Source of the DNA: AP-15 sp963814865
GTDB taxonomy: Bacteria; Pseudomonadota; Alphaproteobacteria; ATCC43930; CGMCC-115725
Direction: 5' to 3'
DNA: 64,000 nucleotides
Assembly (NCBI GenBank): GCA_963814865.1
Contig: CAWFEN010000010.1
Coordinates: 310,001-374,000, forward strand
The position numbers and the translations under genes were made by a program. Shown one piece after another: positions 17,206 through 26,732 of this stretch. Positions within the stretch are counted from its first letter, which is position 1. The number at the start of each line of letters is the position of its first letter. The notes beneath the pieces are model-generated. The model saw only the letters and a list, made by a program, of their open reading frames with translations. It was not told the DNA's origin and did not search any database.

Positions 17206-17690
17206 GCAGACGGGCCGAATTACCGCCTGCCGCCTTCTCAACTGGCGGCGCCCGCGGGTCGGGTCTTTGCCCGATCAGCTCATCCGTCGGCCGCTGCATC
17301 CGTGTGATCTGCCTCGTTTGATACGGATCGCGTCGAAGGAGAAGGAACGAACCGGCGGCCGTCCTCGCGACTGCACGATATTTCGCCATTGCTCTGCAAA
17401 AGCGGTTCGGTACCTGGACGGAATACTCGTTCCGGCGGCGGCATCGGCGGCCGCAGTGGTCGCGGTCTCAGTATCGTTGTGCTCCATCGGTCCGACGATG
17501 AGCATCGGCGATGGGTTCGAGCCGGGTATATAGCTTCCCAGCAGCCGCGAGTTGGACTTCGCCAAGCGGACAGCGAACAATCCGCAGATCCTGGATGCGG
17601 TTAAATCGATTAACATAAGTTATACCGAACATCAGTCGCTCGATGGCTGCATGGCGATTACGGTGGATTCGTGTCATTCGTATGCGCGGC
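17206..17690. other. Intergenic stretch at the edge of the polysaccharide locus
   Basis: 485 bases with no gene I can support. Several short open frames exist on both strands, but none has a recognisable motif or good start site. Base composition falls from GC-rich at 17206 to clearly more AT-rich after about 17580 (AATCGATTAACATAAGTTAT). The promoter of the polysaccharide locus may lie here. Confidence 0.4.
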
Positions 17691-18029
17691 ATGAAGGTAT
17701 TTTTTGTCTTCGGCAACCGACGGGGGGCGATCAAGCGGGCCCCGGTGATCAAGGAGCTGTCCGCACAGCCGGGAATTTGCTGCAAGCTTTGCGTCACCGG
17801 GCAACACCGGGAATTGTTGGTCCCGCTCCTCGACCTCTTCGATCTTCACCCGAGCTGGAATCTCGATGTAATGCGGCCAGATCAGAACTGGGCCTATCTA
17901 ACCAGTGCAGTGTTGTTGGGAATCGACCGGATCTTGAGTTCCTTCCAACCTGACCGCGTGGTCGTGCAAGGCGACACCACGACGATCTGCCATTGCAATA
18001 ATTGCTGGGCCAGTTACGCAGTTGAATAG
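17691..18029 (+). pseudogene. wecB: UDP-N-acetylglucosamine 2-epimerase, N-terminal remnant
   Basis: 112 residues that match the first third of WecB-type epimerases (UDP-GlcNAc to UDP-ManNAc, family length about 370-380): MKVFFVFGNRRGAIKRAPVIKEL, VCVTGQHRELL read as LCVTGQHRELL, and QPDRVVVQGDTTT. The conserved R-P-E-A after FGT is changed to RRGA. After GDTTT the match stops at ICHCNNCWASYAVE and the frame ends, 17 bases before the next gene. The substrate-binding loop and catalytic residues further on are missing. This is a truncated remnant, probably cut when the cupin-CheR gene arrived. It has lower GC than its neighbours. Confidence 0.75.
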
Positions 18030-18046
18030 TATGGAGACCAAACCTC

Positions 18047-19477
18047 GTGGGTTATATTTATTCGCTTCCGACTGAGATGGCGTTTGACACCAAGGGTGTT
18101 TTTGGCTATGCATTCGGCGCGCTGCGACAAAAAGATCTTGAGATTTACTACATTGTGGTAGAAAGAGGGCACGATACTTTCATAGTAAGTAAAACAATTA
18201 CCCGTATTTATTACATTATAGCAGGGGAGGGTAATTTTACGATTGACGGACGCGACCATAACGTTAGCGCCGGCATGCTGGTAGAGGTGCCGCCAAAAGT
18301 CGAATATTCTTATTCCGGCCAGATGACGCTGCTCGCCATTTCCAAACCGCGTTGGTTTGCCGGCAATGATACCCATACGCGATGGAATCCTGCCGTCGTT
18401 CGCGGAGATCTTCCTCGAAGGGGGGAGGAGAAGTCGCGGCTGACGCGATTGGTCGGGTTCAGGCTATTCGGGAAATCCCCGGTCAACGCCTTGCTCCGGC
18501 TCAATCAGCACCTGTGGAACAAGCTTCCGCAATCGTTGATCGCTGTTCGTCCATTGCGCGCATATGGCGACCTGTTGCACGGACTGGCTCGGATCCAGGG
18601 AGTACGGGTGCAAGCTTTCAGCACTTTCTTTCTGCGCAATCGGCCGCAGCTGGAATTGATCCGCCGTTTGGTCCGGCGTCACCCGCAAAGAAGCACGTTG
18701 AAAGTGGCGGTACTCGGCTGCAGCACGGGCGCCGAAGCCTATTCGGTGGCGTGGAGCATCCGAACCGAGCGACCCGATCTGCAGCTGATTTTGCATGCGG
18801 TCGATATTTCGCGGCAGGCGATACAAATCGGTAAACGCGGATGTTACGCGCTCGCCACCCCGAAACTGACGCCTTCGAATGTTTTTGAGCGCATGACCCC
18901 GGCCGAGATCGGTGAGTTGTTTGATGTCGATGTCGATGTAGCGACCGTAAAAGAGTGGGTTAGCGAGGGAATCGAATGGATCGTCGGCGACGCCGGCGAT
19001 CCGGAGATTGTCGAAATGCTCGGATCACCCTATGACATCGTCGTCGCGAACAATTTCCTATGCCACATGGATATGCCGATGGCGCGGCGAGCGCTGCGTA
19101 ACATTTCTCGCCTGGTAAATCCGCACGGGTATCTCTTCATTTCGGGAGTCGATCTGGAGGTACGGACAACGGTTTCCGACGAAATGGGATGGAAGCCGGT
19201 GCAAGAACTGCTCGAGGAAATTCACGACGGCGACCCCTGCATGAAAAGTTTCTGGCCGTGCCACTACGCAGGCTTGGAGCCTTTGGACAGGCGAAGGCAG
19301 GATTGGCGCCGCCGCTATGCGACGGCTTTTCAGCTGATCCCGACCGCAGCAGAGGCCGGGAATTCCGAGGAACCGAGGATGGCGGCCGAGGCCGGGCATG
19401 GCGGCCCGGTCGAGCACGGAGTTCCCGCGACGGCTCCCGCTGCAGGCGACGCCGCTCGCGTCCGCGCCGCCAGTTAA
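18047..19477 (+). CDS. Cupin domain fused to a CheR-like methyltransferase
   Basis: 476 residues from a GTG at 18047 (GGAG ten bases upstream). Residues 1-110 look like a cupin beta-barrel (TRIYYIIAGEGNFTIDGRDHNV, then AGMLVEVPPKVEYSYSG) without the full His-rich metal set. Residues about 130-450 match CheR-type SAM methyltransferases: AFSTFFLRNRPQLELI, the SAM site AVLGCSTGAEAYSVAW, HAVDISRQAIQIGKRGCY, and IVVANNFLCHM. CheR enzymes methylate receptor glutamates, but nothing else here points to chemotaxis, so another substrate in polysaccharide work is likely. The last 40 residues are low-complexity Ala/Gly/Glu. The cupin part is visibly AT-richer than the CheR part. It could be a fusion of two genes of different origin. 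Confidence 0.7.
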   Translation: MGYIYSLPTEMAFDTKGVFGYAFGALRQKDLEIYYIVVERGHDTFIVSKTITRIYYIIAGEGNFTIDGRDHNVSAGMLVEVPPKVEYSYSGQMTLLAISKPRWFAGNDTHTRWNPAVVRGDLPRRGEEKSRLTRLVGFRLFGKSPVNALLRLNQHLWNKLPQSLIAVRPLRAYGDLLHGLARIQGVRVQAFSTFFLRNRPQLELIRRLVRRHPQRSTLKVAVLGCSTGAEAYSVAWSIRTERPDLQLILHAVDISRQAIQIGKRGCYALATPKLTPSNVFERMTPAEIGELFDVDVDVATVKEWVSEGIEWIVGDAGDPEIVEMLGSPYDIVVANNFLCHMDMPMARRALRNISRLVNPHGYLFISGVDLEVRTTVSDEMGWKPVQELLEEIHDGDPCMKSFWPCHYAGLEPLDRRRQDWRRRYATAFQLIPTAAEAGNSEEPRMAAEAGHGGPVEHGVPATAPAAGDAARVRAAS

Positions 19478-19542
19478 CCTCAGAGGGTGGGATGCGACGA
19501 GTACTCGTGTCGATCCTTTCTGCCTGCCGCAGGAAGTCGAGC

Positions 19543-21064
19543 ATGGGCGATTTGAGGTTTGGTGCCGAGGATCTGAAGGCGAACACCATTCGCGGTGGTT
19601 TCGCACGAACTCGGCGCCCAGGGTGTGAATTTTCTGGTCCGGGTCGGCTCTCTGACGGTATTGGCCAGGCTCCTCAGCCCAAAAGACTTCGGCCTCGTCG
19701 GCATGGTCACCGTATTTACCGGTGTGTTGCTTCTGTTCCGCGATTTCGGGCTGGCATCGGCGGCGGTTCAGCGGGCGACCGTTAGCGAGGCGCAGTTATC
19801 GACACTATTCTGGATCAACCTCGTGCTCGGGGCGCTGCTCGGGCTCGTGACGGTGGCCATGGCGCCGGCTATCGCCGCCTTTTACCACGAGCCTCGGCTT
19901 TTTGCGGTGACCGCCGTTCTGGCGGCGGGATTCCTGTTCAACGCGGCGGGAATACAGCACGCGGCAATTCTCCAGCGTCGGATGCAGTTCACCACCTTGT
20001 CGGTGATCAGCATCGTCTCGTTGATTTTCGGCACCGCTATCGCGATCGGCCTCGCGACGGCGGGCTTCCGGTATTGGGCCCTGGTAGCGCTGTCGATCAC
20101 GTCTCCGCTCGTGGCGACGATCGGTTTCTGGACCGCGACGGGCTGGCTTCCCGGGATGCCGCAGAGGCGGGTCGGGATTTGTTCGATGTTCCGTTTTGGC
20201 GGGACCCTGACTTTGAACGGCCTCATTGCGTATATCGCCTACAATGCCGAGAAAGTCCTGATTGGCCGCTTCTGGGGAGCCGATGCAGTCGGGCTTTACG
20301 GCAGGGCTTACCAACTGGTCAACATTCCAACTGAAAATCTGAATTCCGCGATCGGCGAGGTAGCATTTTCCGCGCTGTCCCGGCTTCAGGACGATCCCAC
20401 GCGCCTAAGAAATTATTTTCTGAAGGGCTTCTCACTGGTCCTGGGGCTGACCTTGCCGATTACGATCGCATGTGCGCTCTTTGCCGATGACCTCATCTTT
20501 GTCGTCTTGGGGCCGAAATGGAAGGATGCGGCGACGATCCTTCGCTTGCTGGCCCCGACGATTCTGATCTTCGCGATAATCAATCCGTTGGGATGGCTGC
20601 TCTACGCGATCGGCCGGGTCCAACGATGCTTGAAGATCGCGCTCGTCTTCGCCCCGCTGATGATTACCGGTTACGCCCTCGGATTGCCATACGGGCCAAA
20701 AGGGGTCGCCTTTGCCTACTCGGCAGTTATGATGCTGTGGGTTGTTCCGCATGTTCTCTGGTGTGTGCATCGCACCCCGATATCCTTCGCCGACATTCTG
20801 CTGACGGCGAGCCGGCCATTGGCCTCCGGTATTGTCGCTGGCGCCTGCGCTTTCGGGATACGGCTCTTCTGCGGACCACTGGTTTCACCGATCCTCAGGC
20901 TCGCTCTCGAGAGCAGCGTTCTCTTCACCGTATTCATCGGGGCACTGCTCATCATCGCCGGACAAAAGTCGCCATACCTGGATTTGCTTAGAGGATTGCG
21001 GAGCCCACCCGCGGCTCCCCGATCCGACATCAGTGGAACCGCGGCGGTCTCTCGCAGCACGTAG
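19543..21064 (+). CDS. Polysaccharide flippase (Wzx/MOP-type), frameshifted near its start
   Basis: Moves lipid-linked sugar units across the inner membrane. The start is the ATG at 19543 (AGGAAG upstream), giving LRFGAEDLKANTIRG, then a break. The body reads from 19595 as SHELGAQGVNFLVRVGSLTVLARLLSP, then KDFGLVGMV, the standard family opening. Removing one G at 19597-19598 joins them as NTIRGVSHELGAQG and yields 506 residues, the family length. About twelve to fourteen hydrophobic helices follow, with AEKVLIGRFWGADAVGLYGRAYQL in the middle, characteristic of this flippase branch. An alternative start at the GTG 19595 would lose the first helix-leading segment. The gene is central to the locus. 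Confidence 0.85.
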
Positions 21065-21127
21065 ATCCGAATGATCCTCGAGGACAGGTCTCTGGAGAGT
21101 GCAGTGTGTTTCTGATTTTCCCGCCAA

Positions 21128-23374
21128 ATGGCCAAAGCGCCTGACTCGATAGACCGACGACGACTGCTCCGGCGGTCTCCTCCGGTCCGCTCGGAGTTCG
21201 TCGATCCTGCCGCCGCAGCAGCGCCGCATATCAGGCGCAGGAGACGACGGTTCAAGATCCTCGCTGGTGTCATCCTGTTTGGGATTATCTGCGGGTTGGC
21301 TGTCGATCAGCAGCTGAGCTACTGGCGATCGTCGACGGCTCTGCAGTCGGTGTCTAACGAACGAATTTGGAATGGGCTCTCTTGCCGGCTGCGGTTGTAC
21401 GCGCAAAAGGTGGAGGGTGACATCCCGGAGCTGTCATGGACAGAGCTTTGGCAGCTGACGCTCCCGGGAACAGGGTTCATCTGCGCCGAGGGGGCCAGTC
21501 TGGAGGCGAGCCTCCAATTCAGCACGATCGCGGGCGAGGGCGACCGCCGCGTCGGGGCGCGCATTTTTCGCGAAAGATGCGCGGTGTGCCACGGCGCTAA
21601 TGGAACGGGTGGTCCGGTCGGTCCGGCGCTGACTCGATCGGAGTACATCCACGGCGATAGCGACTTCGCCATCTTCCAGGTTCTGAGGCACGGTGTTCCC
21701 GGAACGGCCATGCCGGCGGCCGATCTACCAATGCGAACCCTCTTACAGGTCATTGCCTACGTTAGAAGGCTGCAAGCGCAGTCGGCCGAGGGTCAGAAAG
21801 CCGAAACACCGCACCCGGCGATCGAGGTGAGCGACGAGCGCCTGCTGGCCGCCGGCACCAGGACAGACGAGTGGCTGACTTATTCGGGCTCGTATAATGG
21901 CTGGCGTCATACATCACTCGCCGAAATCACGCCGGCAAACGTCGCTCGCTTGCGGATTTGCTGGATCAAACAATTTGATATTACAGATCAAAACATCGAA
22001 GCCACGCCGCTGGTAATCGACGGGATGATATTCATCACCGCAGACGGCGGGCACGTCCTGGCAGTAGATGCGAGGACTGGCCATAAGGTCTGGCAATATA
22101 CGCGGCCCGTGCCGGCCGGTTTGCCGCTGGAGGCCGGACTGGCGAACCGAGGATTGGCCGTCCGCGGCGGCACGCTTTTTTTTGGCAGCCCGGACGGATA
22201 TCTGATCGCCATCAACGCCGGCGACGGCAAGCTGATCTGGCAAAAGTCCGTGGCCAGCTCGGCGGACGGCTACTCGATTACCGCGGCACCTCTCGTCGTG
22301 CACCATTCGGTCATCGTCGGGATCTCGGGCGGCGAATTCAGGATGCGCGGCTTTCTCGCCGCCTATGACGTATCGACGGGCCGGCGACAGTGGAAATTCG
22401 ACACGATCCCAGGGCCGGGTGAAATCGGACATCAGACCTGGGAAAATGATGCGTGGCGCACCGGCGGCGGTGCGACGTGGATCACCGGCAGCTACGATCC
22501 ATCGACCGACCTTCTTTATTGGGGCGTCGGCAATCCGAGCCCGGCGTTTCTGGGCGATGTGCGCCCCGGCGACAACCTGTTCACCGCCAGCGTGATCGCC
22601 TTGCACGCGAGCACCGGTAAGCTGGTTTGGTATTTCCAGTTCACCCCGCATGACGAACATGACCGGGATGCCGCCCAGACCCCAATTCTCGCCGATCTGT
22701 CGATCGGAGGCAAGCTTTGGAAAACGATCTGCTGGCCAAACCGCAACGGTTTTTATTACGTTCTTGACCGCGTCACCGGTCAGTTCTTGACCGGCGTGCC
22801 ATTCGTTACCGTAGACTGGGCGAAGGGGCTTAGCCCGGCGGGAAGGCCGATCCTGGCGGATGCCGCCACGATATCGACGGCCGGACGCAGCACACGCCCC
22901 GGCATCGGCGGCGGGACAAACTGGGAAAACCCGAGCTTCGACCCAAAACGAGGATCCATATTTATCCCGGCAACCGAAAGCAGCTCGGTGTTCACCAAGC
23001 TTCCTCCGGACAGGGTGGTGGACGGCGGACGCAACCGGATGTCGGTCGGCAGTGGCTGGAGCCAGGTGACGTCGGCGACCCGCGAGGTGGTGGCGCTCGA
23101 CGCCGCGACCGGTGCCCGAAAATGGGCTTACACAGCGCCTTCCGACACAGGTACCCGCGATCTGACCTACAGCGGCCTGCTGTCAACCGGCGGAGGGCTC
23201 GTATTTGGCGCATCAGGAGGCGTGCTATTCGCCTTGGATGCGGATACCGGCCGCGAGCTCTGGCACGTTGCACTCGGCGGAGCCACCAAAGCGGCACCGA
23301 TCGCGTTCACCGTCGACGGACGAGAGGTGATCGCCGTGTCGGCCGGCCGGACGCTGTTCGTGTTTGGGCTCTGA
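21128..23374 (+). CDS. Membrane-anchored cytochrome c - PQQ dehydrogenase-like protein
   Basis: 748 residues. A basic N-terminus is followed by one membrane helix (about 44-62). A cytochrome c domain comes next, with the haem site CAVCH near residue 151 and a candidate axial Met in GTAMPAAD about 40 residues later. An eight-bladed PQQ propeller fills about 230-748: ATPLVIDGMIFITADGGHVLAVDARTG (in parts), GGEFRMRGFLAAYD with the Ca-ligand Glu, YWGVGNPSPAF with Asn, and PHDEHDRDAAQ with the catalytic Asp. Such enzymes oxidise alcohols or sugars in the periplasm and pass electrons to haem c. In known quinohaemoproteins the haem domain is usually C-terminal, so the order here is unusual. It sits inside the polysaccharide locus, 63 bases after the flippase, so a sugar or lipid alcohol may be its substrate. 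Confidence 0.8.
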   Translation: MAKAPDSIDRRRLLRRSPPVRSEFVDPAAAAAPHIRRRRRRFKILAGVILFGIICGLAVDQQLSYWRSSTALQSVSNERIWNGLSCRLRLYAQKVEGDIPELSWTELWQLTLPGTGFICAEGASLEASLQFSTIAGEGDRRVGARIFRERCAVCHGANGTGGPVGPALTRSEYIHGDSDFAIFQVLRHGVPGTAMPAADLPMRTLLQVIAYVRRLQAQSAEGQKAETPHPAIEVSDERLLAAGTRTDEWLTYSGSYNGWRHTSLAEITPANVARLRICWIKQFDITDQNIEATPLVIDGMIFITADGGHVLAVDARTGHKVWQYTRPVPAGLPLEAGLANRGLAVRGGTLFFGSPDGYLIAINAGDGKLIWQKSVASSADGYSITAAPLVVHHSVIVGISGGEFRMRGFLAAYDVSTGRRQWKFDTIPGPGEIGHQTWENDAWRTGGGATWITGSYDPSTDLLYWGVGNPSPAFLGDVRPGDNLFTASVIALHASTGKLVWYFQFTPHDEHDRDAAQTPILADLSIGGKLWKTICWPNRNGFYYVLDRVTGQFLTGVPFVTVDWAKGLSPAGRPILADAATISTAGRSTRPGIGGGTNWENPSFDPKRGSIFIPATESSSVFTKLPPDRVVDGGRNRMSVGSGWSQVTSATREVVALDAATGARKWAYTAPSDTGTRDLTYSGLLSTGGGLVFGASGGVLFALDADTGRELWHVALGGATKAAPIAFTVDGREVIAVSAGRTLFVFGL

Positions 23375-23433
23375 ATGGATTTCCAGACCGCCAGGCGCCC
23401 AGAAATCTGATGCACGCTCGCGTGAGGCTTCCA

Positions 23434-24483
23434 ATGATCAAGACTGCTTTCGGCTCACCGGTGACGTCCAGGACGTGGGCCAAGACATGGGAGGGCCTCT
23501 CTGCAAGCCAGCCTGTGCTCTACATCTGCCTTGTTTTGGTCGCCGCGCTGATGGGTTATGCATACGAGCTGCGTACCCGTGGCATCTTTGCCTGCCAAGC
23601 CGATGGCTACACCGCCGATCGTTACCTCGCCTATTGCAACGGAGTAAATTATGCAGACTATGAGCATGGGGCCTTCTATTTCGACTTGGAACCATCCGTG
23701 CAGCACTTTGTCCGGGAAGCGGACGTGCTTTTTCTAGGGAACAGCCGCCTTCAGATTGCCTTGTCGACGGCCGCGACGGCCGATTGGTTCGCGGCGGCGT
23801 CAGCACGCTATTACCTTATGGGTTTTCTTTATTTTGAAAATGAGCTTTTTGCGGAGAAACTGCTGCGCCGATTTCGGCCCCGAGCCGCAGTTTACGTGAT
23901 CAATGTGGACGATTTCTTTGATCGATCCGAAAGCCCACCCGTAAAGACAATATTGCACGACGCGAAGCCCGGTATCGATATCAGGCGAAGGGACTCTGGC
24001 AGCGAGTTCCATGAATCGATTTGCAAGGCCGTTTCGGCATTGTGCGGAGATCAGTACGCCATCTTCCGGTCGCGGGCAACCGGTGCATATTATAGGGAAG
24101 GTGTATTGCCCCAGCAGACAATCACCCCGGTTTCCTATGATTGGAGCGTCGACCGGGACTTGGTCATGCATAACAGCGCCAACGCAATGGATTTCCTGTC
24201 CCATTTCGCCCAGGGGAAGTGTGTGATATTGACCATGGCCCCTCTTGTCGGCGCAAAAATTGGAGATGCAAAAGCCATAGCGGCGCGTCTTGGGATGAAG
24301 TTGGTGACGCCGGGAATTCTCGACGGCCTCCAGACCTTTGACGGATACCATCTCGATCGCGCAAGCGCACAGCGTTGGTCGCAGGCTTTCTTCCAAGCCG
24401 CCGGGCCGACAATTCGATCTTGTCTTAAGGAGCGAGGCATACCGCATCCCGTCGGGTCCTCGCTATCAGCCACTCCTCGCTGA
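23434..24483 (+). CDS. Membrane-anchored SGNH-like protein
   Basis: 349 residues from the ATG at 23434 (GTGAGG seven bases upstream). An ATG at 23410 is possible. One N-terminal membrane helix (about 25-45, VLYICLVLVAALMGYAY) leads into a periplasmic domain. VLFLGNSRLQIAL (near residue 102) looks like the Ser block of SGNH esterases, and DGYHLDRASAQ near residue 304 like the Asp-x-x-His block. Proteins of this kind accompany MBOAT acyltransferases and complete the transfer of acyl groups to polysaccharides. Four Cys in the first 220 residues could form disulphides. Its stop overlaps the start of fkbH-like by one base, so the two are translationally coupled. The family call is tentative. Confidence 0.6.
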   Translation: MIKTAFGSPVTSRTWAKTWEGLSASQPVLYICLVLVAALMGYAYELRTRGIFACQADGYTADRYLAYCNGVNYADYEHGAFYFDLEPSVQHFVREADVLFLGNSRLQIALSTAATADWFAAASARYYLMGFLYFENELFAEKLLRRFRPRAAVYVINVDDFFDRSESPPVKTILHDAKPGIDIRRRDSGSEFHESICKAVSALCGDQYAIFRSRATGAYYREGVLPQQTITPVSYDWSVDRDLVMHNSANAMDFLSHFAQGKCVILTMAPLVGAKIGDAKAIAARLGMKLVTPGILDGLQTFDGYHLDRASAQRWSQAFFQAAGPTIRSCLKERGIPHPVGSSLSATPR

Positions 24484-26423
24484 TGCGGCTTATTCCGATG
24501 CAGAATGCCAGCCCGCGCTGTCCGATCATGAGTTGGCTGCCGCCCGCGCGCGATTTCCGCGCGGACCTGCGCGCGGCATTGGATAATGCCTCGGCCAACG
24601 ATGGCCTGGAACATTTGACCGTCCTCGCCGGTCATCGACTGGGGTTTCTGGAGACCGTCCAGCTCGATCGGGCATTGGCCAGGCTCGCCGCAAAGAAGCC
24701 AGCCGGCTTTCTGTCGGTGCGGCTCGCCGTCCTTGCTTCCGCGACGGTCGATCATCTATCCCCAGCGATCCGGGTAGCCGGCTTGCGCCGGCGAATGTTG
24801 ATAGACGTGCATAACGGAGCATACGGTCAATACCGCCGGGACCTTCTCGAGCCGAGTGCCGATCTTCTCGAGTTTGCGCCGCAGGCCGTGCTGTTCTCGC
24901 TGACCGCGCGGGAGGTGGTTGCCAGTATTCCGGTGGCGGCGAAATCTGCGGAAGTCGACGATGCGATCGGGAAATTTGTCGCCGAGTTGCGGTCGCTGTG
25001 GCGGAAGGCGCGCGAGATCGGCGACGCAACGATCGTGCAACAGACGTTCGTCAACATAACCGAACCGCTATTCGGCAGCTATGATCGCCTCGTCCCCGCG
25101 GCCCCGGCGCGGATCGTTGCGCGGCTCAACGATCGACTGTGTGAGGCGGCAGCGCAGGATGGCGTCCTGCTGCTCGATATCGCGCGCGCCAGCGAGCGCG
25201 ACGGGATCGACGCATGGTTCGACACTGGGCGCTGGCTTCAGGGCAAGTTGGAGATTGCTCCGCAAGCCGCGCCGCTTTACGGCGATATGCTGGTGCGGCT
25301 CCTGGCCGCCCAGCGCGGGCTGTCGAAGAAATGTCTCGTTCTCGATCTCGACAACACTCTATGGGGAGGCGTTATCGGCGACGACGGGCTCGACGGCATC
25401 GTTCTTGGCGAAGGCAGCGCCGTCGGCGAAGCGCATTTGGCGCTGCAGCATTATGCCAGCCAGCTCAAGGAACGAGGAATCGTTCTGGCTGTCTGCTCGA
25501 AAAACGACGCGCCGGTGGCGGAAGCGGTGTTTCGCGATCATCCCGAAATGCTCCTTCGCCGGTCGGATATCGCGGCGTTTGTGGCGAACTGGGACGACAA
25601 AACGGAAAACCTCAAGGCGATCGCAGCGCGTCTGAACATCGGGCTCGACAGCCTCGTCTTCGTCGATGACAACCCGGTGGAACGGGCGCGGATCCGGCAG
25701 AGCCTGCCGATGGTTGCGGTGCCCGAACTACCCGAAGACGTTGCCCAATATGTGCGTTGCATCGCCGACGCGGGTTATTTCGAGGCGGTCGTATTTACCG
25801 CGGAGGATCGCGACCGGACCCGGCAGTATGTCGAAAATGCGGAACGCGAGGTGCTGCTGGGGGCCGCCCAAACCATGGACGAATTCCTTCGCGACCTCAA
25901 AATGTCGGTCGTGTTCGGCCCGTTCACGCCGGTCGATCACAATCGCATCGTCCAGCTGATCAACAAGACCAATCAATTCAACACGACCACTCGACGCTAT
26001 TCTTCCGAAGAGATCACCAATTTTATCAACCAGTCGAGGGCTCTGACACTGCAATTCCGCCTGATCGATCGGATCGGCGACAACGGTCTCGTCAGCACGA
26101 TGATCCTCCGCCCGGCCCCCGGGTGCGACGACGTGATCGAGATCGAGAACTGGGTGATGAGTTGCCGCGTATTCGGACGCGAGCTCGAGTTCGCAGCCAT
26201 GAACATCGCGGTCGAGGCGGCCCGCCGGCAGGGAGCACGGGCATTTGTCGCGGATTACATCGCCACCCCAAAGAACAACGTGATCAGCACCCTATATCCA
26301 CGCCTCGGCTTTACCGAAGTCGATCCACCGGCCGCCAGCAACGGAGTGACACGCTGGTTTCTCGACCTGGCAGATTACGTCATGCAGCCTAATCACATAG
26401 CTTGCAGCGGAGCCCGACGATGA
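24483..26423 (+). CDS. FkbH-like HAD-family protein
   Basis: 646 residues. FkbH-type enzymes take 1,3-bisphosphoglycerate, remove a phosphate and load the glyceryl group onto an acyl carrier protein. Residues 1-275 form the variable N-terminal domain. The HAD core has CLVLDLDNTLWGGVIGDDG near 285 (nucleophile Asp and Thr), AVCSKND and VFVDDNPVERARIR near 393. The C-terminal third (TNQFNTTTRRYSSEEI, IENWVMSCRVFGRELE) is the GNAT-like transfer domain found in full-length members. All key residues are present. The gene is coupled to both neighbours: one-base overlap with the SGNH-like gene and a four-base ATGA overlap with the carrier-like gene. Base composition is close to genome average. Confidence 0.9.
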   Translation: MRLIPMQNASPRCPIMSWLPPARDFRADLRAALDNASANDGLEHLTVLAGHRLGFLETVQLDRALARLAAKKPAGFLSVRLAVLASATVDHLSPAIRVAGLRRRMLIDVHNGAYGQYRRDLLEPSADLLEFAPQAVLFSLTAREVVASIPVAAKSAEVDDAIGKFVAELRSLWRKAREIGDATIVQQTFVNITEPLFGSYDRLVPAAPARIVARLNDRLCEAAAQDGVLLLDIARASERDGIDAWFDTGRWLQGKLEIAPQAAPLYGDMLVRLLAAQRGLSKKCLVLDLDNTLWGGVIGDDGLDGIVLGEGSAVGEAHLALQHYASQLKERGIVLAVCSKNDAPVAEAVFRDHPEMLLRRSDIAAFVANWDDKTENLKAIAARLNIGLDSLVFVDDNPVERARIRQSLPMVAVPELPEDVAQYVRCIADAGYFEAVVFTAEDRDRTRQYVENAEREVLLGAAQTMDEFLRDLKMSVVFGPFTPVDHNRIVQLINKTNQFNTTTRRYSSEEITNFINQSRALTLQFRLIDRIGDNGLVSTMILRPAPGCDDVIEIENWVMSCRVFGRELEFAAMNIAVEAARRQGARAFVADYIATPKNNVISTLYPRLGFTEVDPPAASNGVTRWFLDLADYVMQPNHIACSGARR

Positions 26424-26662
26424 CGCAGCAGACAATTCTCGGCGAATTCAGCCGTATTCTTGGCGACTTGCTGCTGGATGACTCGATCACGCTGACAATG
26501 GACACGCGGCGGGAAGATGTTCCGAACTGGGATTTGTTTAACTATCTCAATTTTATCGTCGCGGTTGAAGCGGAATTCGGCGTCAAATTCAAGATCGCCG
26601 ACATCGAAGCATTTGAAAATGTAGGCGTGATTGTCAGGCATGTGGAGAAGATGCTGACATAG
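26420..26662 (+). CDS. Acyl-carrier-like protein lacking the phosphopantetheine serine
   Basis: 80 residues. It overlaps the FkbH stop by ATGA. Its helices and conserved pattern match carrier proteins next to FkbH: FSRILGDLLLDDSITL, then VPNWDLFNYLNFIVAVEAEFGVKF, then IADIEAFENVGVIVRHVEKML. The usual sequence is W-D-S-L, where the Ser carries the phosphopantetheine arm. Here it is W-D-L-F. The codons ttg ttt differ from tcg ctt by two C-to-T changes. Without the Ser it cannot carry an acyl group by the known chemistry. It may be a decayed copy, a structural subunit, or a sequence error. A second, normal carrier elsewhere could serve FkbH. Confidence 0.75.
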   Translation: MTQQTILGEFSRILGDLLLDDSITLTMDTRREDVPNWDLFNYLNFIVAVEAEFGVKFKIADIEAFENVGVIVRHVEKMLT

Positions 26663-26732
26663 CGAGATGCGCCGCTGGCCTGGAAATAGGACCTTTGGCT
26701 CGCCGCCCACCTCCTCGATGGAGAGTTAGCTT

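Noticed and set aside
17275..17616. Minus-strand 113-codon frame before the wecB remnant
   Set aside because: No recognisable motif and no ribosome-binding site. Left as intergenic.
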